51,446 nt of DNA from contig JAEZOA010000028.1 of the NCBI GenBank assembly GCA_023441625.1, positions 1-51,446 on the forward strand. Reading direction: 5' to 3'. The translations under genes were made by a program, and so were the position numbers. Numbering within the stretch: position 1 is the first letter of the stretch; each line of letters opens with the position of its first letter. Below, piece after piece: positions 25,777 through 34,891 of this stretch. The stretch comes from Bacillota bacterium (GTDB lineage Bacteria; Bacillota; Clostridia; Acetivibrionales; DSM-1351). The notes below the pieces were generated by a model. That model did no database searches and had not been told where the DNA came from. It saw only the letters and a list, made by a program, of their open reading frames with translations.

Positions 25777-25809
25777 ACAACGCAAGTTAGCAAGCCAACA
25801 TTGCTTATG
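25777..25809 (+). repeat. 33-bp palindromic intergenic repeat, copy 2
   Basis: Begins ACAACGCAAG and ends TTGCTTATG, with one change in the left arm (GTTAGC). It sits between the AraC gene and the terminator, as copy 1 does after the XRE gene. Confidence 0.85.
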
Positions 25810-25819
25810 TTAATAAAAA

Positions 25820-25864
25820 CCAGATTATCCGATTGAAACAAAACACCCTAATCAGATAATCTGG
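25820..25864. terminator. bidirectional terminator between convergent AraC and fabV genes
   Basis: Stem CCAGATTATC-GATT / AATC-GATAATCTGG with one mismatch and a 16-base loop. A-rich DNA precedes it and CTTTAT follows on the plus strand. The minus side is followed by TTTTTATTAAC. Confidence 0.8.
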
Positions 25865-25873
25865 CTTTATCAC

Positions 25874-27061
25874 CTACTCAATACTTCCAATCTTCACATC
25901 CACATCTACATCTGCGTTATAATCAACAGCATCAAATCCAAACCCAAAAAGCTTGAAAAACTCTGTTTTATATCCATCTATATCAGAAATGTCTTTAACA
26001 TTATCATTATTAGCCTTATTCCACAGCTTCAACACTTCAGCTTGAACCTCAGCACCCATTTCCCAATCGTCCATGCAAATTCTACCCTTGTTGTCAAGCT
26101 TTAAGTCACCTGAATATACTCTGTCATTAAGCATGCGGTACATTTGTTCAATGCAGCCTTCATGAATATTTTTCTCCTTCATTATTTTAAATAAAACACT
26201 TATATAAAGAGATATAACAGGTATAGCAGCACTAGCTTGTGTAACAACTGCCTTATTTATAGATACATATGCCTTTGCTCCAATGTCTTTGAGTTGCTCT
26301 GTAATCTTAACAGCAGTAGCCTCAAGGTCATCCTTTGCCCTTCCGATAGTCCCTTCTCTGTAAACTGCATGTGTCATTTCAGGACCAACATATGAATATG
26401 CCAACGTAATAGCGTTACTTTCTAAAACATTTGCCTTTTTCAGTGCATCCATCCACATTGCCCAGTCTTCTCCACCCATTACAGCAATAGTTTGTCTGAT
26501 TTCATCTTCATTAGCAGACTCTATAGTTATATCTGTAACCTGCTGGGTATGGAAATCAACAGTTTTAGACGTATAGGCAGGTCCAATTGGCTTAATAACT
26601 GAATTGAACACTTCACCTGTCTCTGGATGGATTCTTCTTGGTGAAGCTAAACTATATATTACCATATCAACTTTGCCAAGATCTTTTTTAATCAGTTCTA
26701 TAGTTTGTTGCTTAATTTCATTAGAAAAAGCATCTCCATTTATACTCTTTGCGTACAAACCCTCTTCCTTGGCAATCTTCTCAAAAGCAGCTGAATTATA
26801 CCAACCTGCTGAAGCTGTTCTATTCCCTGATGCAGGTTTTTCAAAAAATAGCCCAATAGTAGCTGCACCACATCCAAAAGCTGCTGCTATTCTAGATGAA
26901 AGTCCATAACCTGTAGAAGCACCAATCACTAATACTTTTTTGGCCCCATTAATCTTTTTTTGTTTTTTAACATACTCAACCTGCTGTCTAACATTATTTT
27001 CACAACCAACAGGATGTGATGTTGTACAAATAAAGCCACGGAATTTCGGTGAAACTATCAT
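25874..27061 (-). CDS. fabV: NADH-dependent trans-2-enoyl-CoA/ACP reductase
   Basis: FabV/TER-type reductase of 395 residues, the family length. It reduces trans-2-enoyl thioesters such as crotonyl-CoA with NADH. The N-terminus MIVSPKFRGFICTTSHPVGC is diagnostic. The Rossmann loop VLVIGASTGYGLSSRIAAAF, SLASPRRIHPETGE, and the catalytic YVGPEMTHAVYREGTIGRAK (Tyr-x8-Lys) follow. It acts in fatty acid synthesis or in butyrate-type fermentation. It stands alone here, not in a fab or bcs operon, so its pathway is not fixed by context. AAAGGAGG lies before the ATG. Confidence 0.96.
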   Translation of the reverse strand: MIVSPKFRGFICTTSHPVGCENNVRQQVEYVKKQKKINGAKKVLVIGASTGYGLSSRIAAAFGCGAATIGLFFEKPASGNRTASAGWYNSAAFEKIAKEEGLYAKSINGDAFSNEIKQQTIELIKKDLGKVDMVIYSLASPRRIHPETGEVFNSVIKPIGPAYTSKTVDFHTQQVTDITIESANEDEIRQTIAVMGGEDWAMWMDALKKANVLESNAITLAYSYVGPEMTHAVYREGTIGRAKDDLEATAVKITEQLKDIGAKAYVSINKAVVTQASAAIPVISLYISVLFKIMKEKNIHEGCIEQMYRMLNDRVYSGDLKLDNKGRICMDDWEMGAEVQAEVLKLWNKANNDNVKDISDIDGYKTEFFKLFGFGFDAVDYNADVDVDVKIGSIE

Positions 27062-27130
27062 ATATCCTTTAACCTCCTTTAGCTAGTAATTTTAAGCATT
27101 AACAAAATACCCTTGTATTATCCGATACAA

Positions 27131-27163
27131 ACAACGCAAGTTGGCAAGCCAACATTGCTTATG
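27131..27163 (+). repeat. 33-bp palindromic intergenic repeat, copy 3
   Basis: Consensus-like copy, with GTTGGC-AA-GCCAAC as the core stem and GCAA / TTGC outer pairs around a one-base bulge. It lies upstream of fabV. The remaining ~220 nt of this 327-nt gap are AT-rich with no other clear element. Confidence 0.85.
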
Positions 27164-27388
27164 AATAATAATTTAAAATTATTATAGCACAGTATTCGTT
27201 AAATTAAAACTAGATATTAATACTTGGTGATAACTTTTTAAACCACCTTTTTATATTCTTTATAATTGTCCCTCCAAATAAACCTTCTTTATGTTATAAA
27301 TACCACTTTAATTTTAATATTATTACAGTTTAATTTTTGAAACCTACATATACTATTTATCATCTATTAAATTACAAAGGAGATCAAA

Positions 27389-28144
27389 TTGAAAAAATCA
27401 CTTTCTACCTTTTTTTTAATACTTATAGTTTTATTTAGCCCTACTTGTTTATTTGCTAAATATGACTACACTTTACCTAAAAAAACCGAGAAGGCTATTC
27501 CAATATTAGTTTATCATCTCGTGTCAGATAATATATTTTCAAAAAATACAGATTTATTCGTCAAGCCTAAAGAATTTGAAAGGCAAATTAAGTGGATATC
27601 AGAAAATGGGTTCACAACGATATTTGCTAATGAATTATTTGTGGGTAAGAATTATTCTAAGCCAATAGTACTAACCTTCGATGATGGGTATATTGACAAT
27701 TATGAGATTGTATTTCAACTCGCAAAGAAATATAATGTAAAATTTACAATATTTATTATAACTGACGCACTAAATACAAGAAATAATTTAACCTCCGCCC
27801 AGGTATTAGAGATGTATAATTCTGGGTTAGTAAGTATTCAAAGCCATACTAAATCCCATTCTGACCTGCAAAAACTAGATTCTTCACAGCTCGAAGCAGA
27901 ATTAAAGCAATCAAGAGAAGTTTTATTTAAGCTTTTAGGTAAGAATCCAACAGTAATTTCTTATCCATTTGGAAGTATAAATTATAGAGTAATTGAAGCA
28001 GTAGAAAAATACTATTTATATGGATATTCCACTTCAAATGGAAACTTATCCAACGGATGTAATAAATTTATGATTAAAAGATTTGGTGTTAGTAGGGGTA
28101 CAACATTAGATAATATTAAAAAATATATAAATGAAATCAATTAA
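27389..28144 (+). CDS. secreted polysaccharide deacetylase-family protein
   Basis: Protein of 251 residues. The signal peptide (LSTFFLILIVLFSPTCLFA) suggests export, possibly with a lipoprotein-like or signal peptidase I cleavage near FAKYD. The NodB domain has PILVYHLV (the PgaB/IcaB-like entry), LTFDDGYIDNYE, QSHTKSHSDL (HTxxH metal site) and SYPFGSIN. It is the shorter, YheN/PgaB-like type and lacks the classic C-terminal LxH motif. The start is TTG, 7 nt after AAAGGAG. It is monocistronic, flanked by terminators. The substrate is unknown. Confidence 0.87.
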   Translation: MKKSLSTFFLILIVLFSPTCLFAKYDYTLPKKTEKAIPILVYHLVSDNIFSKNTDLFVKPKEFERQIKWISENGFTTIFANELFVGKNYSKPIVLTFDDGYIDNYEIVFQLAKKYNVKFTIFIITDALNTRNNLTSAQVLEMYNSGLVSIQSHTKSHSDLQKLDSSQLEAELKQSREVLFKLLGKNPTVISYPFGSINYRVIEAVEKYYLYGYSTSNGNLSNGCNKFMIKRFGVSRGTTLDNIKKYINEIN

Positions 28145-28162
28145 AATAGTTAATATAAACAT

Positions 28163-28187
28163 AGAGAGGTAAATATGCTACCTCTCT
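28163..28187. terminator. terminator between convergent deacetylase and chemoreceptor genes
   Basis: Perfect 9-bp stem AGAGAGGTA / TACCTCTCT with a 7-base loop, 18 nt past the deacetylase stop. Confidence 0.75.
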
Positions 28188-28222
28188 TAGTATAACTTGT
28201 TTATATACGTAACAATAAATCA

Positions 28223-29755
28223 CTATTTTAAGATTGATTGCAATTCATCTGCAACTACTTTCAAGTTGCCCATCTGCACAGAAATATCAATGATGTGTTT
28301 CGTATTTTCTTGTACAACCTGTGCGATTTGTTGGAACTGAACATTTTCAGTAGATATCTGTTCGGTAATTTCATTGTTTACCCTTACATTATCTTTAAGT
28401 AAGCGATTTTGTTCTTGATTTAATCCGTCAATTTCTTTCATTGCCAATGCAGATTTATTCAGTAGCTGTAACATGTTTCGAACTGATTCTACAGTACTAT
28501 TTAGAATATCATTTTGTTTATTAAGCTGTATATTGCTTTCATCAACCTGTTGTGTTGTTAAAGCAGTTTCCTCCTCTATTTTTCCAACCAGCCTATAAAT
28601 ATCCTTCAATGATTCCTGAGTATTAGCGGATAGCTTGCCTATTTCAGATGCAACTACTGCGAATCCTTTTCCTGCTTCACCTGCCCTTGCCGCTTCAATT
28701 GAAGCATTTAGTGCCAAAAGCTTAGTTGAACTAGAAATCGCCTCAATTATACTTAGTGTATCATTAATTTGCTTTGTGCCAATTAACAAATTATTAATTA
28801 CATTAACAGTTTTGTTATTAGATTCAACAACTCCATTACTTACTTCAACTAAATGTTTTAAGGCAACCTCGTTTGAATTAGATATTTGTAACAACTCATC
28901 AAAAGAATTATCAGTATTCCTTACTTTTTCCGAAACTCTGTCACTGCTATCGGATAAAGATAATAGATTGTCTTTGGAATCATTCGATTTTGTTAAGATT
29001 AAATCACTCATAGCTACTAGTTCTTCTACAATTGCATTTAATTCTTGACTTTCACTACTTTCGGCCTCGATACTTTCCATTACCACATCTGATGTTTCGG
29101 TTAGTTTTTCTACAGCTATAACTGCTTTATCAAGAATTTGTTTTGTCATATTATTATTTTTCTCAAGTTCATCATGTTTTGCATTTGCCAATATTCCACT
29201 AGTCATATATGTAAGTAATAAAATAGCTGCCTGACTTAAAACAATACAAACAATACGAAGAACCATTTCTGCTATAAACAATTCATCCATTACTGGCAGC
29301 AACACCGTCGGTTTTAGAATGAATGCTACCGTTAGAGAAACTGTGTAGATTACTACTAAAAGTATATTTAACTTATTGTCCAAAAACAAAGCAGGCATTA
29401 TTAAGAAGAAAAAGATATACGCCCACCAATCTCGTGATGGAACTAAATATAGAAGAAAATTTAATTGTATCGTAAGCAAAATTACTAAAAACACTTTAGC
29501 TTTCACTATCATTGACTTCTTTATGATGCCATTTTCATCATTGCGATATCTAATAAATATAAGTGCCGTTATAACATATAATATGGTTGTAGAAACAAAT
29601 ACAATAACTCCAAGCCAAGGAATATTTGGATATAAACCTAATAACTTCAAACCACCAATTGTAATACCTGCAATAAGGCCAGATCCCGTAAGCGACAACA
29701 AAACAATTTTGTAAACTTTTTCTGTATACTCTTGCATTACTGTTCTTTCGCCCAT
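28223..29755 (-). CDS. methyl-accepting chemotaxis protein with multi-helix membrane sensor
   Basis: Chemoreceptor-like protein of 510 residues. The first ~190 residues hold about six closely spaced hydrophobic helices and no extracellular ligand domain. No HAMP domain is evident. The rest is the coiled-coil signalling domain with the tip KLLALNASIEAARAGEAGKGF. Sensing may be within the membrane, for example of energy state, lipid or a small permeant molecule. ATG at 29755 is used because GGAGGG lies 8 nt before it; upstream in-frame codons lack a site. The gap upstream, to 30037, contains the gap terminator and no gene. Confidence 0.9.
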   Translation of the reverse strand: MGERTVMQEYTEKVYKIVLLSLTGSGLIAGITIGGLKLLGLYPNIPWLGVIVFVSTTILYVITALIFIRYRNDENGIIKKSMIVKAKVFLVILLTIQLNFLLYLVPSRDWWAYIFFFLIMPALFLDNKLNILLVVIYTVSLTVAFILKPTVLLPVMDELFIAEMVLRIVCIVLSQAAILLLTYMTSGILANAKHDELEKNNNMTKQILDKAVIAVEKLTETSDVVMESIEAESSESQELNAIVEELVAMSDLILTKSNDSKDNLLSLSDSSDRVSEKVRNTDNSFDELLQISNSNEVALKHLVEVSNGVVESNNKTVNVINNLLIGTKQINDTLSIIEAISSSTKLLALNASIEAARAGEAGKGFAVVASEIGKLSANTQESLKDIYRLVGKIEEETALTTQQVDESNIQLNKQNDILNSTVESVRNMLQLLNKSALAMKEIDGLNQEQNRLLKDNVRVNNEITEQISTENVQFQQIAQVVQENTKHIIDISVQMGNLKVVADELQSILK

Positions 29756-29972
29756 TGTTTTTCCCTCCACTGTTCTTAATAGATTTCCAGCAGGCTTTTT
29801 CATTATATTCCACTATATTACATTCATATATTTACATTATATCTAAATATAAGAATATAGTCAATATTTGTAACATCTTGACATCTAATACTATTTTAAA
29901 ATAATTTTCTTGTCGACTAATGTAATATTTTAAGCAATAACGGAGTTGTCTTTTTGTGTAAGTTAATCACAA

Positions 29973-30011
29973 AAAAGCCATAACAGAACTTTACATTCCG
30001 TTATGGCTTTT
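29973..30011 (-). terminator. terminator after gap
   Basis: AAAAGCCATAAC / GTTATGGCTTTT, a 12-bp stem with T-runs on both strands, 26 nt past the gap stop. Confidence 0.9.
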
Positions 30012-30037
30012 ATAACTTTAATTTAGTTAACTAATTA

Positions 30038-31045
30038 TTAAGCATCAACCTTTGCCATGTGTTCGATAAGGTTAACAACTTTGTTTGAATAACCCCACTC
30101 GTTATCATACCATGATACTAACTTAACAAAGTTTCCGTTCAATGCGATACCAGCATCAGCATCGAATATTGAAGTACGTGCATCGTGAATGAAGTCAGTT
30201 GATACAACTGCATCTTCAGTGTATCCGAGGATACCCTTTAATTCATTTTCAGAAGCCTTCTTAACAGCGGCTTTGATTTCTTCGTAAGTTGCTGCTTTTT
30301 CGAGACGAACTGTCAAGTCAACAACTGAAACATCAACTGTAGGAACTCTGAAAGCCATACCAGTTAATTTACCGTTCAATTCTGGAATAACCTTTCCAAC
30401 TGCCTTAGCAGCACCAGTTGATGAAGGAATGATGTTTCCAAGGATTGATCTTCCGCCTCTCCAGTCTTTCGCTGAAGGAGCATCAACAGTCTTCTGAGTG
30501 TTAGTTGCAGCATGAACTGTAGTCATAAGGCCTTCAACAATACCGAAGTTATCATTTATAACCTTAGCTAAAGGAGCTAAACAGTTAGTAGTACATGAAG
30601 CGTTTGATACAACTGTCATGTCCTTAGTGTATTTATCATTATTAACACCCATTACGAACATTGGAGCGTCAGCTGAAGGAGCACTGATAATAACTTTCTT
30701 TGCTCCGCCTTTGATATGAGCTGAAGCCTTTTCAGTAGTAGTGAATACACCAGTTGATTCAACAACGTAATCAGCACCACAAGCGCCCCAAGCAATAGCT
30801 GTAGGATCCTTTTCAGCGAAAACAGCAATTTCTTTACCGTTAACTACTAATTTTCCGTCTTTTACTTCAACAGTACCTTCAAACTTACCATGAACTGTGT
30901 CGTAAATTAACATATATTTCATGTACTCGAGATCAACGAATGGATCATTGATTCCCTTTACTTCTACATTAGGGTTGTTTATTGCAGCCCTAAAAACAAG
31001 ACGTCCAATACGTCCGAAACCGTTAATACCCATTTTTACTGCCAT
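30038..31045 (-). CDS. gap: glyceraldehyde-3-phosphate dehydrogenase (NAD)
   Basis: Dehydrogenase of 335 residues, full length. It oxidises glyceraldehyde 3-phosphate to 1,3-bisphosphoglycerate. MGINGFGRIGRLVFRAA is the NAD-binding loop, NDPF with Asp marks NAD preference, SNASCTTNCLAP holds the catalytic Cys, TVHAATNTQK the catalytic His, and WYDNEWGYSNKV the C-terminal signature. The gene uses a biased codon set, as expected for a very highly expressed gene. AGGAGG lies 9 nt before the ATG. It is monocistronic, with a terminator at 29973-30011. No CggR-type repressor gene is adjacent. Confidence 0.98.
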   Translation of the reverse strand: MAVKMGINGFGRIGRLVFRAAINNPNVEVKGINDPFVDLEYMKYMLIYDTVHGKFEGTVEVKDGKLVVNGKEIAVFAEKDPTAIAWGACGADYVVESTGVFTTTEKASAHIKGGAKKVIISAPSADAPMFVMGVNNDKYTKDMTVVSNASCTTNCLAPLAKVINDNFGIVEGLMTTVHAATNTQKTVDAPSAKDWRGGRSILGNIIPSSTGAAKAVGKVIPELNGKLTGMAFRVPTVDVSVVDLTVRLEKAATYEEIKAAVKKASENELKGILGYTEDAVVSTDFIHDARTSIFDADAGIALNGNFVKLVSWYDNEWGYSNKVVNLIEHMAKVDA

Positions 31046-31154
31046 TGTTGTTACCTCCTAAATTTTATTAAATGAATCAAGCAAATAAATGCTTATCAAT
31101 AATGAAAACTTGACTCACGCCAAGCCTTATTGCACTAACAAAAACCAAGTTGCA

Positions 31155-31182
31155 CTTATACTATATTAGTTTAAGCGCACAA
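31155..31182 (-). promoter_or_regulatory. promoter of gap
   Basis: On the minus strand TTGTGC (31177-31182) and TATAAG (31155-31160) are separated by 16 nt, about 110 nt before the gap start. TATAAGTGCAAC at the -10 is identical to the 12-mer in front of secG (5462-5473). The long leader contains two similar AGTGCAA copies. Confidence 0.5.
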
Positions 31183-31268
31183 TAACTAATTGAGTATCTT
31201 AGACCAAACTAATTCTATAATACTTTTATAACATTTTCAATAGTATAAATGCCGAAATTAATAATTTT

Positions 31269-32177
31269 TTAACAAAGTTCTACTGTGTATTTTTCAACTA
31301 AGCTTATAGGATTATACGAAAGTTTTGCTTTTCTTAAACCCTCAATCCCTAAATCCTGCTCTCTATTTACAAATTCTATGTCATTCCAATGATTTGCTAG
31401 GAATTGCTGGTTTATTAAGGGATAAAGTCCATTTATCTCTGCATTTGCCTTTTCCACATGAATAACAACTGTATTGCTATTTAGCTTTTCACCAACAGTA
31501 AAAGCCTCCACTTTACCATCCACCTTAATTAATGCCCCCTTTACTTTAAGTGCATTAAAATTGTTTAATAAATCCAGATTTGCTTTTCTTTCAGCAATAA
31601 GACTGCTACTTTCTGTATAATTTCTTTGTCTACACCATTTCTCAACTATATCTATACAATCCGAAATATTTTCATCAGAAATTTCTTCATATTTATATGA
31701 ATGAAGCTTTTTAAATTTATTTATGTGATTTCTCTTTCCATCAAGTCGCTTCCCTGAAAGTGTGGAAAGCTTATGCACCGAGTATATATAATCAAAATTA
31801 TCCCTGTCTTCAACTGAATTAAGCTTAATATCTAAACTTTCTAAAATAGAAAGCTGCTTTGCAGAAACTCTTTCAAACATAAATTCCCAGCCCATTCCAA
31901 TAAAGAACTCCCTAAATGCTAAAATTGAATTCTTTAACCCTTCAGTATCATTATAATCGCCTATTGGAAAAAAACAGAATGGCTTTTTACCTTCCATTAC
32001 AGATATTATAACTAAAAAACCATTAATTATGCTGTACCTTATTTTATAATAATCTCTCCATATGTAGATATTTGTAAAATTCAGTTCAGATAATTGTAGA
32101 TTGGCAATACTAAAATATTTATCAAAAACTTCTTTGTCATCTAATGCTAGTTCTGAAACTTTTAAAGTTGTTTGCAA
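31269..32177 (-). CDS. DUF2156-family protein (lysyl/alanyl-PG synthetase C-terminal-like GNAT fold)
   Basis: Protein of 302 residues. The middle contains LSGKRLDGKRNHINKFKK and the C-terminal part has AFTVGEKL, VIHVEKANAEINGLYPLINQ and FVNREQDLGIEGLRKAKLSY. These are hallmark segments of DUF2156 proteins, a tandem GNAT-like fold shared with MprF catalytic domains. No membrane segments are present, so it is a soluble family member of unknown substrate. The start is TTG, 7 nt after GGGGGA; the next Met is far inside. It follows the M20 peptidase gene by 27 nt, so the two are an operon. Confidence 0.85.
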   Translation of the reverse strand: MQTTLKVSELALDDKEVFDKYFSIANLQLSELNFTNIYIWRDYYKIRYSIINGFLVIISVMEGKKPFCFFPIGDYNDTEGLKNSILAFREFFIGMGWEFMFERVSAKQLSILESLDIKLNSVEDRDNFDYIYSVHKLSTLSGKRLDGKRNHINKFKKLHSYKYEEISDENISDCIDIVEKWCRQRNYTESSSLIAERKANLDLLNNFNALKVKGALIKVDGKVEAFTVGEKLNSNTVVIHVEKANAEINGLYPLINQQFLANHWNDIEFVNREQDLGIEGLRKAKLSYNPISLVEKYTVELC

Positions 32178-32203
32178 TACAAAATCCCCCTATTACTAAT
32201 AAA

Positions 32204-33316
32204 TCACTTTACACTATCAATTATGTAAACTAAAAATGTTACGGCATCTAGCATATCCTTTATTGATATCTGCTCATTTACACTGTGGACATTTGTCATA
32301 CCCACACTTATGTCCACTGACTTTATCCCCTTTGAATTGAAAATATTTGTATCACTGCCACCACCAGTAACAATTGCTTCAAAATCAAAGCCACATTTTG
32401 TTGCAGCTATTTCTAATATTTTGACTATTTCAGAATCTTTTTCAATATTAAATGCTGGATATTCAATTTCAGAGGTAAACTCTATCTGCCCACCCCATTT
32501 GGAAGCAGCCTTCTCAAAGCATTCACGCATATGGTTAGTCTGTGCCTCTAGTTTAGCTTGTTGTCTACTCCTTGCTTCACAATCCAGTTCTACTCTATCA
32601 CAAACAACATTAGTAGCAACACCACCACTAATTATACCAATATTTGCAGTAGTCTCCTCATCAATTCTTCCAAGCTTCATATTAGCAATTGCATCTGCCA
32701 TTATAGAAAAGGCACTTATGCCATTTTCAGGCTCCATACCTGCATGAGCTGCTTTACCTTTTACTACGACATGTATTTTATTCTGTGAGGGTGCTTTAAC
32801 GGCAGCGCCTCCAATTTTGCCATCACTGTCTAAAACAAAACCATACTTCGCATAAATTTTGCTGAAATCCATATTTTTGGCGCCTAGTAAACCAACCTCT
32901 TCAGCTATTGTAAATGCTATCTGGATATCCCCATGCTGGATATTATCTTCCTTTAGCACTTTTAAAGCCTCAAGTATAATTGCAATCCCTGCGGCATCAT
33001 CGCCACCTAAAACTGTTGTTCCATCACTCTTAATAATATCCCCATCAATAACAGGTTTTTTGCCAATACCAGGTACCACAGTATCCATATGGGCAGTGAG
33101 CAAAATAGCCGGAACATTTTTTGAACCCTTTATTGTACAAATAATATTTCCACACTCACCACCAATTCTGGTTCCTGCATTATCTTCTATTGGTGCATAT
33201 CCCAAGTTCTCTAATTTAGATTTCAGAACGTTACACATTTTCCCTTCTTTACGTGACAAACTATCTATTTGAACTATTTCTATAAACTCATCAACAAGCC
33301 TGTTTCTATTTACCAA
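32204..33316 (-). CDS. M20-family metallopeptidase (PepT-like)
   Basis: Zinc aminopeptidase-like enzyme of about 370 residues. Metal ligands are visible in LLTAHMDTVVPG (HxD), LGGDDAAGIA, FTIAEEVGLLG (catalytic and metal Glu), FVLDSDG and the C-terminal TNVHSVNE. The middle dimerisation/lid domain carries KGKAAHAGMEPENGISA. It resembles peptidase T and related tripeptidases of Firmicutes. No ATG is close. TTG at 33316 is preferred to GTG at 33325 because AGGAAGG is 9 nt before the former but touches the latter. It is the first gene of a unit with DUF2156. Confidence 0.92.
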   Translation of the reverse strand: MVNRNRLVDEFIEIVQIDSLSRKEGKMCNVLKSKLENLGYAPIEDNAGTRIGGECGNIICTIKGSKNVPAILLTAHMDTVVPGIGKKPVIDGDIIKSDGTTVLGGDDAAGIAIILEALKVLKEDNIQHGDIQIAFTIAEEVGLLGAKNMDFSKIYAKYGFVLDSDGKIGGAAVKAPSQNKIHVVVKGKAAHAGMEPENGISAFSIMADAIANMKLGRIDEETTANIGIISGGVATNVVCDRVELDCEARSRQQAKLEAQTNHMRECFEKAASKWGGQIEFTSEIEYPAFNIEKDSEIVKILEIAATKCGFDFEAIVTGGGSDTNIFNSKGIKSVDISVGMTNVHSVNEQISIKDMLDAVTFLVYIIDSVK

Positions 33317-33427
33317 TTTGACCACCCTTCCTTACCTAAAATCTATTATACCTTCAAGAAATTTTCATTCCTATTTTAATATACCCACTTTTAGGTCCTC
33401 TAATATAAATTTAAAAATAAAATTAAC

Positions 33428-33922
33428 TCACCAATCATATTTAACTAAATTCCCTTGAGTCTCTAAGTTTACAAAGTTTTGTTGTCTGAGTGCTTCATAA
33501 ACTACTATAGCAACTGAATTAGATAAGTTGAGAGATCTAATCCCTTCCTTCATTGGAATCCTAATGCAGCTTTCCTTGTTTTGCTTTAGCAATTCCTCTG
33601 GCAAACCTGCTGTCTCCTTTCCAAACATTACAAAGCAATCATCTTCAAACTTTGCATCACTATATCTATTTGTGGCTTTTGTCGTAGAATAGTAACACTT
33701 ACTATTGCCATTTAATTTTAAAAACTCATCAAAAGTACTGTAGTATTTTATTTCTGCATCATTCCAGTAGTCAAGTCCAGCTCGTTTTAAATGCTTATCC
33801 TCAATTGAAAAACCAAGTGGGCCAACTAAATGAAGACGTGTACCTGTAGCTGCACATGTTCTAACAATGTTACCTGTATTCTGTGGAATTTCTGGTTCTA
33901 CTAAAACTATATTTAATGCCAA
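33428..33922 (-). CDS. trmL: tRNA (cytidine/uridine-34 2'-O)-methyltransferase
   Basis: SPOUT-class methyltransferase of 164 residues, the standard TrmL size. It methylates the wobble ribose of certain tRNA-Leu. Motifs are VEPEIPQNTGNIVRTCAATG, LVGPLGF, FGKETAGLPEEL (SAM-binding knot) and the C-terminal RSLNLSNSVAIVVYEALRQ. The start is TTG with AAAGGA at a distance of about 13 nt, so the ribosome binding site is imperfect. It is likely monocistronic, since a terminator follows cheX on the upstream side. Confidence 0.94.
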   Translation of the reverse strand: MALNIVLVEPEIPQNTGNIVRTCAATGTRLHLVGPLGFSIEDKHLKRAGLDYWNDAEIKYYSTFDEFLKLNGNSKCYYSTTKATNRYSDAKFEDDCFVMFGKETAGLPEELLKQNKESCIRIPMKEGIRSLNLSNSVAIVVYEALRQQNFVNLETQGNLVKYDW

Positions 33923-34025
33923 TTTAAAATCACATTCCTTTCATTTGATCTATAACACACTTACAATTAGTAGTATAGACTTTGTTTAACAATTGGTCCA
34001 GCTTCAGCAAGACCTATTTAACAGA

Positions 34026-34057
34026 AAAAAGATGGTAAATTAAGAACCATCTCTTTT
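34026..34057 (-). terminator. terminator after cheX
   Basis: Stem AGATGGT / ACCATCT with a 9-base loop and, on the minus strand, a following TTTTTTCTG. It is 48 nt past the cheX stop. Confidence 0.8.
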
Positions 34058-34099
34058 TATTTAGCGGAATATTTATTTTATCAGTTATATGATTATTTC

Positions 34100-34564
34100 T
34101 CAATCCTCAACAGATATATCAATTTCCAAGGTATCTGTATCTGACAAATAAAGAGGAACGCATATTGTTTGCATTTTTGAAGGCGAAATTTGTAAATTCT
34201 CCCCAAGTAGTAAAGATGGAGGAGTTATTTCTATTCCTATACCCTTGTTATATAGTAAAGTAGCTGTATTGCCTAAAATCATATTTGTAAGTTCGGATAA
34301 GGCACTCTTAGATATCTCATTCAATTCATCTATTGGCATACCAAACATCATAGCGGAAGCTATCTGAAACGCCACTTCCTTGGTCATTGTAAAAATCGCT
34401 TGTCCCCTCATCTTACCAGTTATCCCGACAATTATTAGTATTGATTCACCTTTGTAAGGAGAAGATCTAAGGAAAACCTTTCCAAGCTTAGCCTCAATAT
34501 TTGCTACCTGCTGCAAAACTGTTTGACTTGCCTCAATAAAAGGGTTAATGTACTCTATATTCAT
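34100..34564 (-). CDS. cheX: CheX-like chemotaxis phosphatase
   Basis: Protein of 154 residues of the CheC/CheX/FliY fold. LIIVGITGKMRGQAIFTM is the first strand pair. MMFGMPIDELNEISKSALSELTNMILGN holds the E-x2-N phosphatase helix, as in CheX. CheX removes phosphate from CheY~P. It is not next to other che genes but lies between the spoVA genes and trmL. AAGGTGG precedes the ATG. Many clostridia carry extra, unlinked cheX copies, so its main partner is unknown. The 327-nt region upstream, to spoVAE, contains no gene I can support. Confidence 0.88.
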   Translation of the reverse strand: MNIEYINPFIEASQTVLQQVANIEAKLGKVFLRSSPYKGESILIIVGITGKMRGQAIFTMTKEVAFQIASAMMFGMPIDELNEISKSALSELTNMILGNTATLLYNKGIGIEITPPSLLLGENLQISPSKMQTICVPLYLSDTDTLEIDISVED

Positions 34565-34891
34565 AATATTCCACCTTGTTATATGTATTGAACCTCAATA
34601 TTACAATTAAAGGGCTATAAAACATACCTTATTATATACAATATTTATACATAATTCTATATATTTTTTGAAATTCCTCCTAACAATTTCATATTTAATA
34701 ACTTCTAGTTTATAATCTTATTGTAAAAATAAGTAATCTATGCTATTTATCCAAATGGGTCTTTAAGAAAAAGTTTCTGTTTTAATGGTATGTAAGTACA
34801 ACTTATATCAGTGGGAAGATAAATTTTCTTTAGAAGCAATCCATTGATATAAGTTTGTACGAAAATACTATTGTTAGATATTGTAAACTCT

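Noticed and set aside
27240..27388. T-box or other riboswitch before the second deacetylase
   Set aside because: No specifier-loop or T-box core sequence is present; the region is simple AT-rich DNA.
29550..29813. 87-codon minus-strand frame over the chemoreceptor N-terminus
   Set aside because: It is a different frame of a clear six-helix membrane segment; the composition (many Tyr, Cys, Asn) is typical of a shadow.
31183..31268. cggR-type operator upstream of gap
   Set aside because: No cggR gene is adjacent and no CggR-like direct repeats were found.
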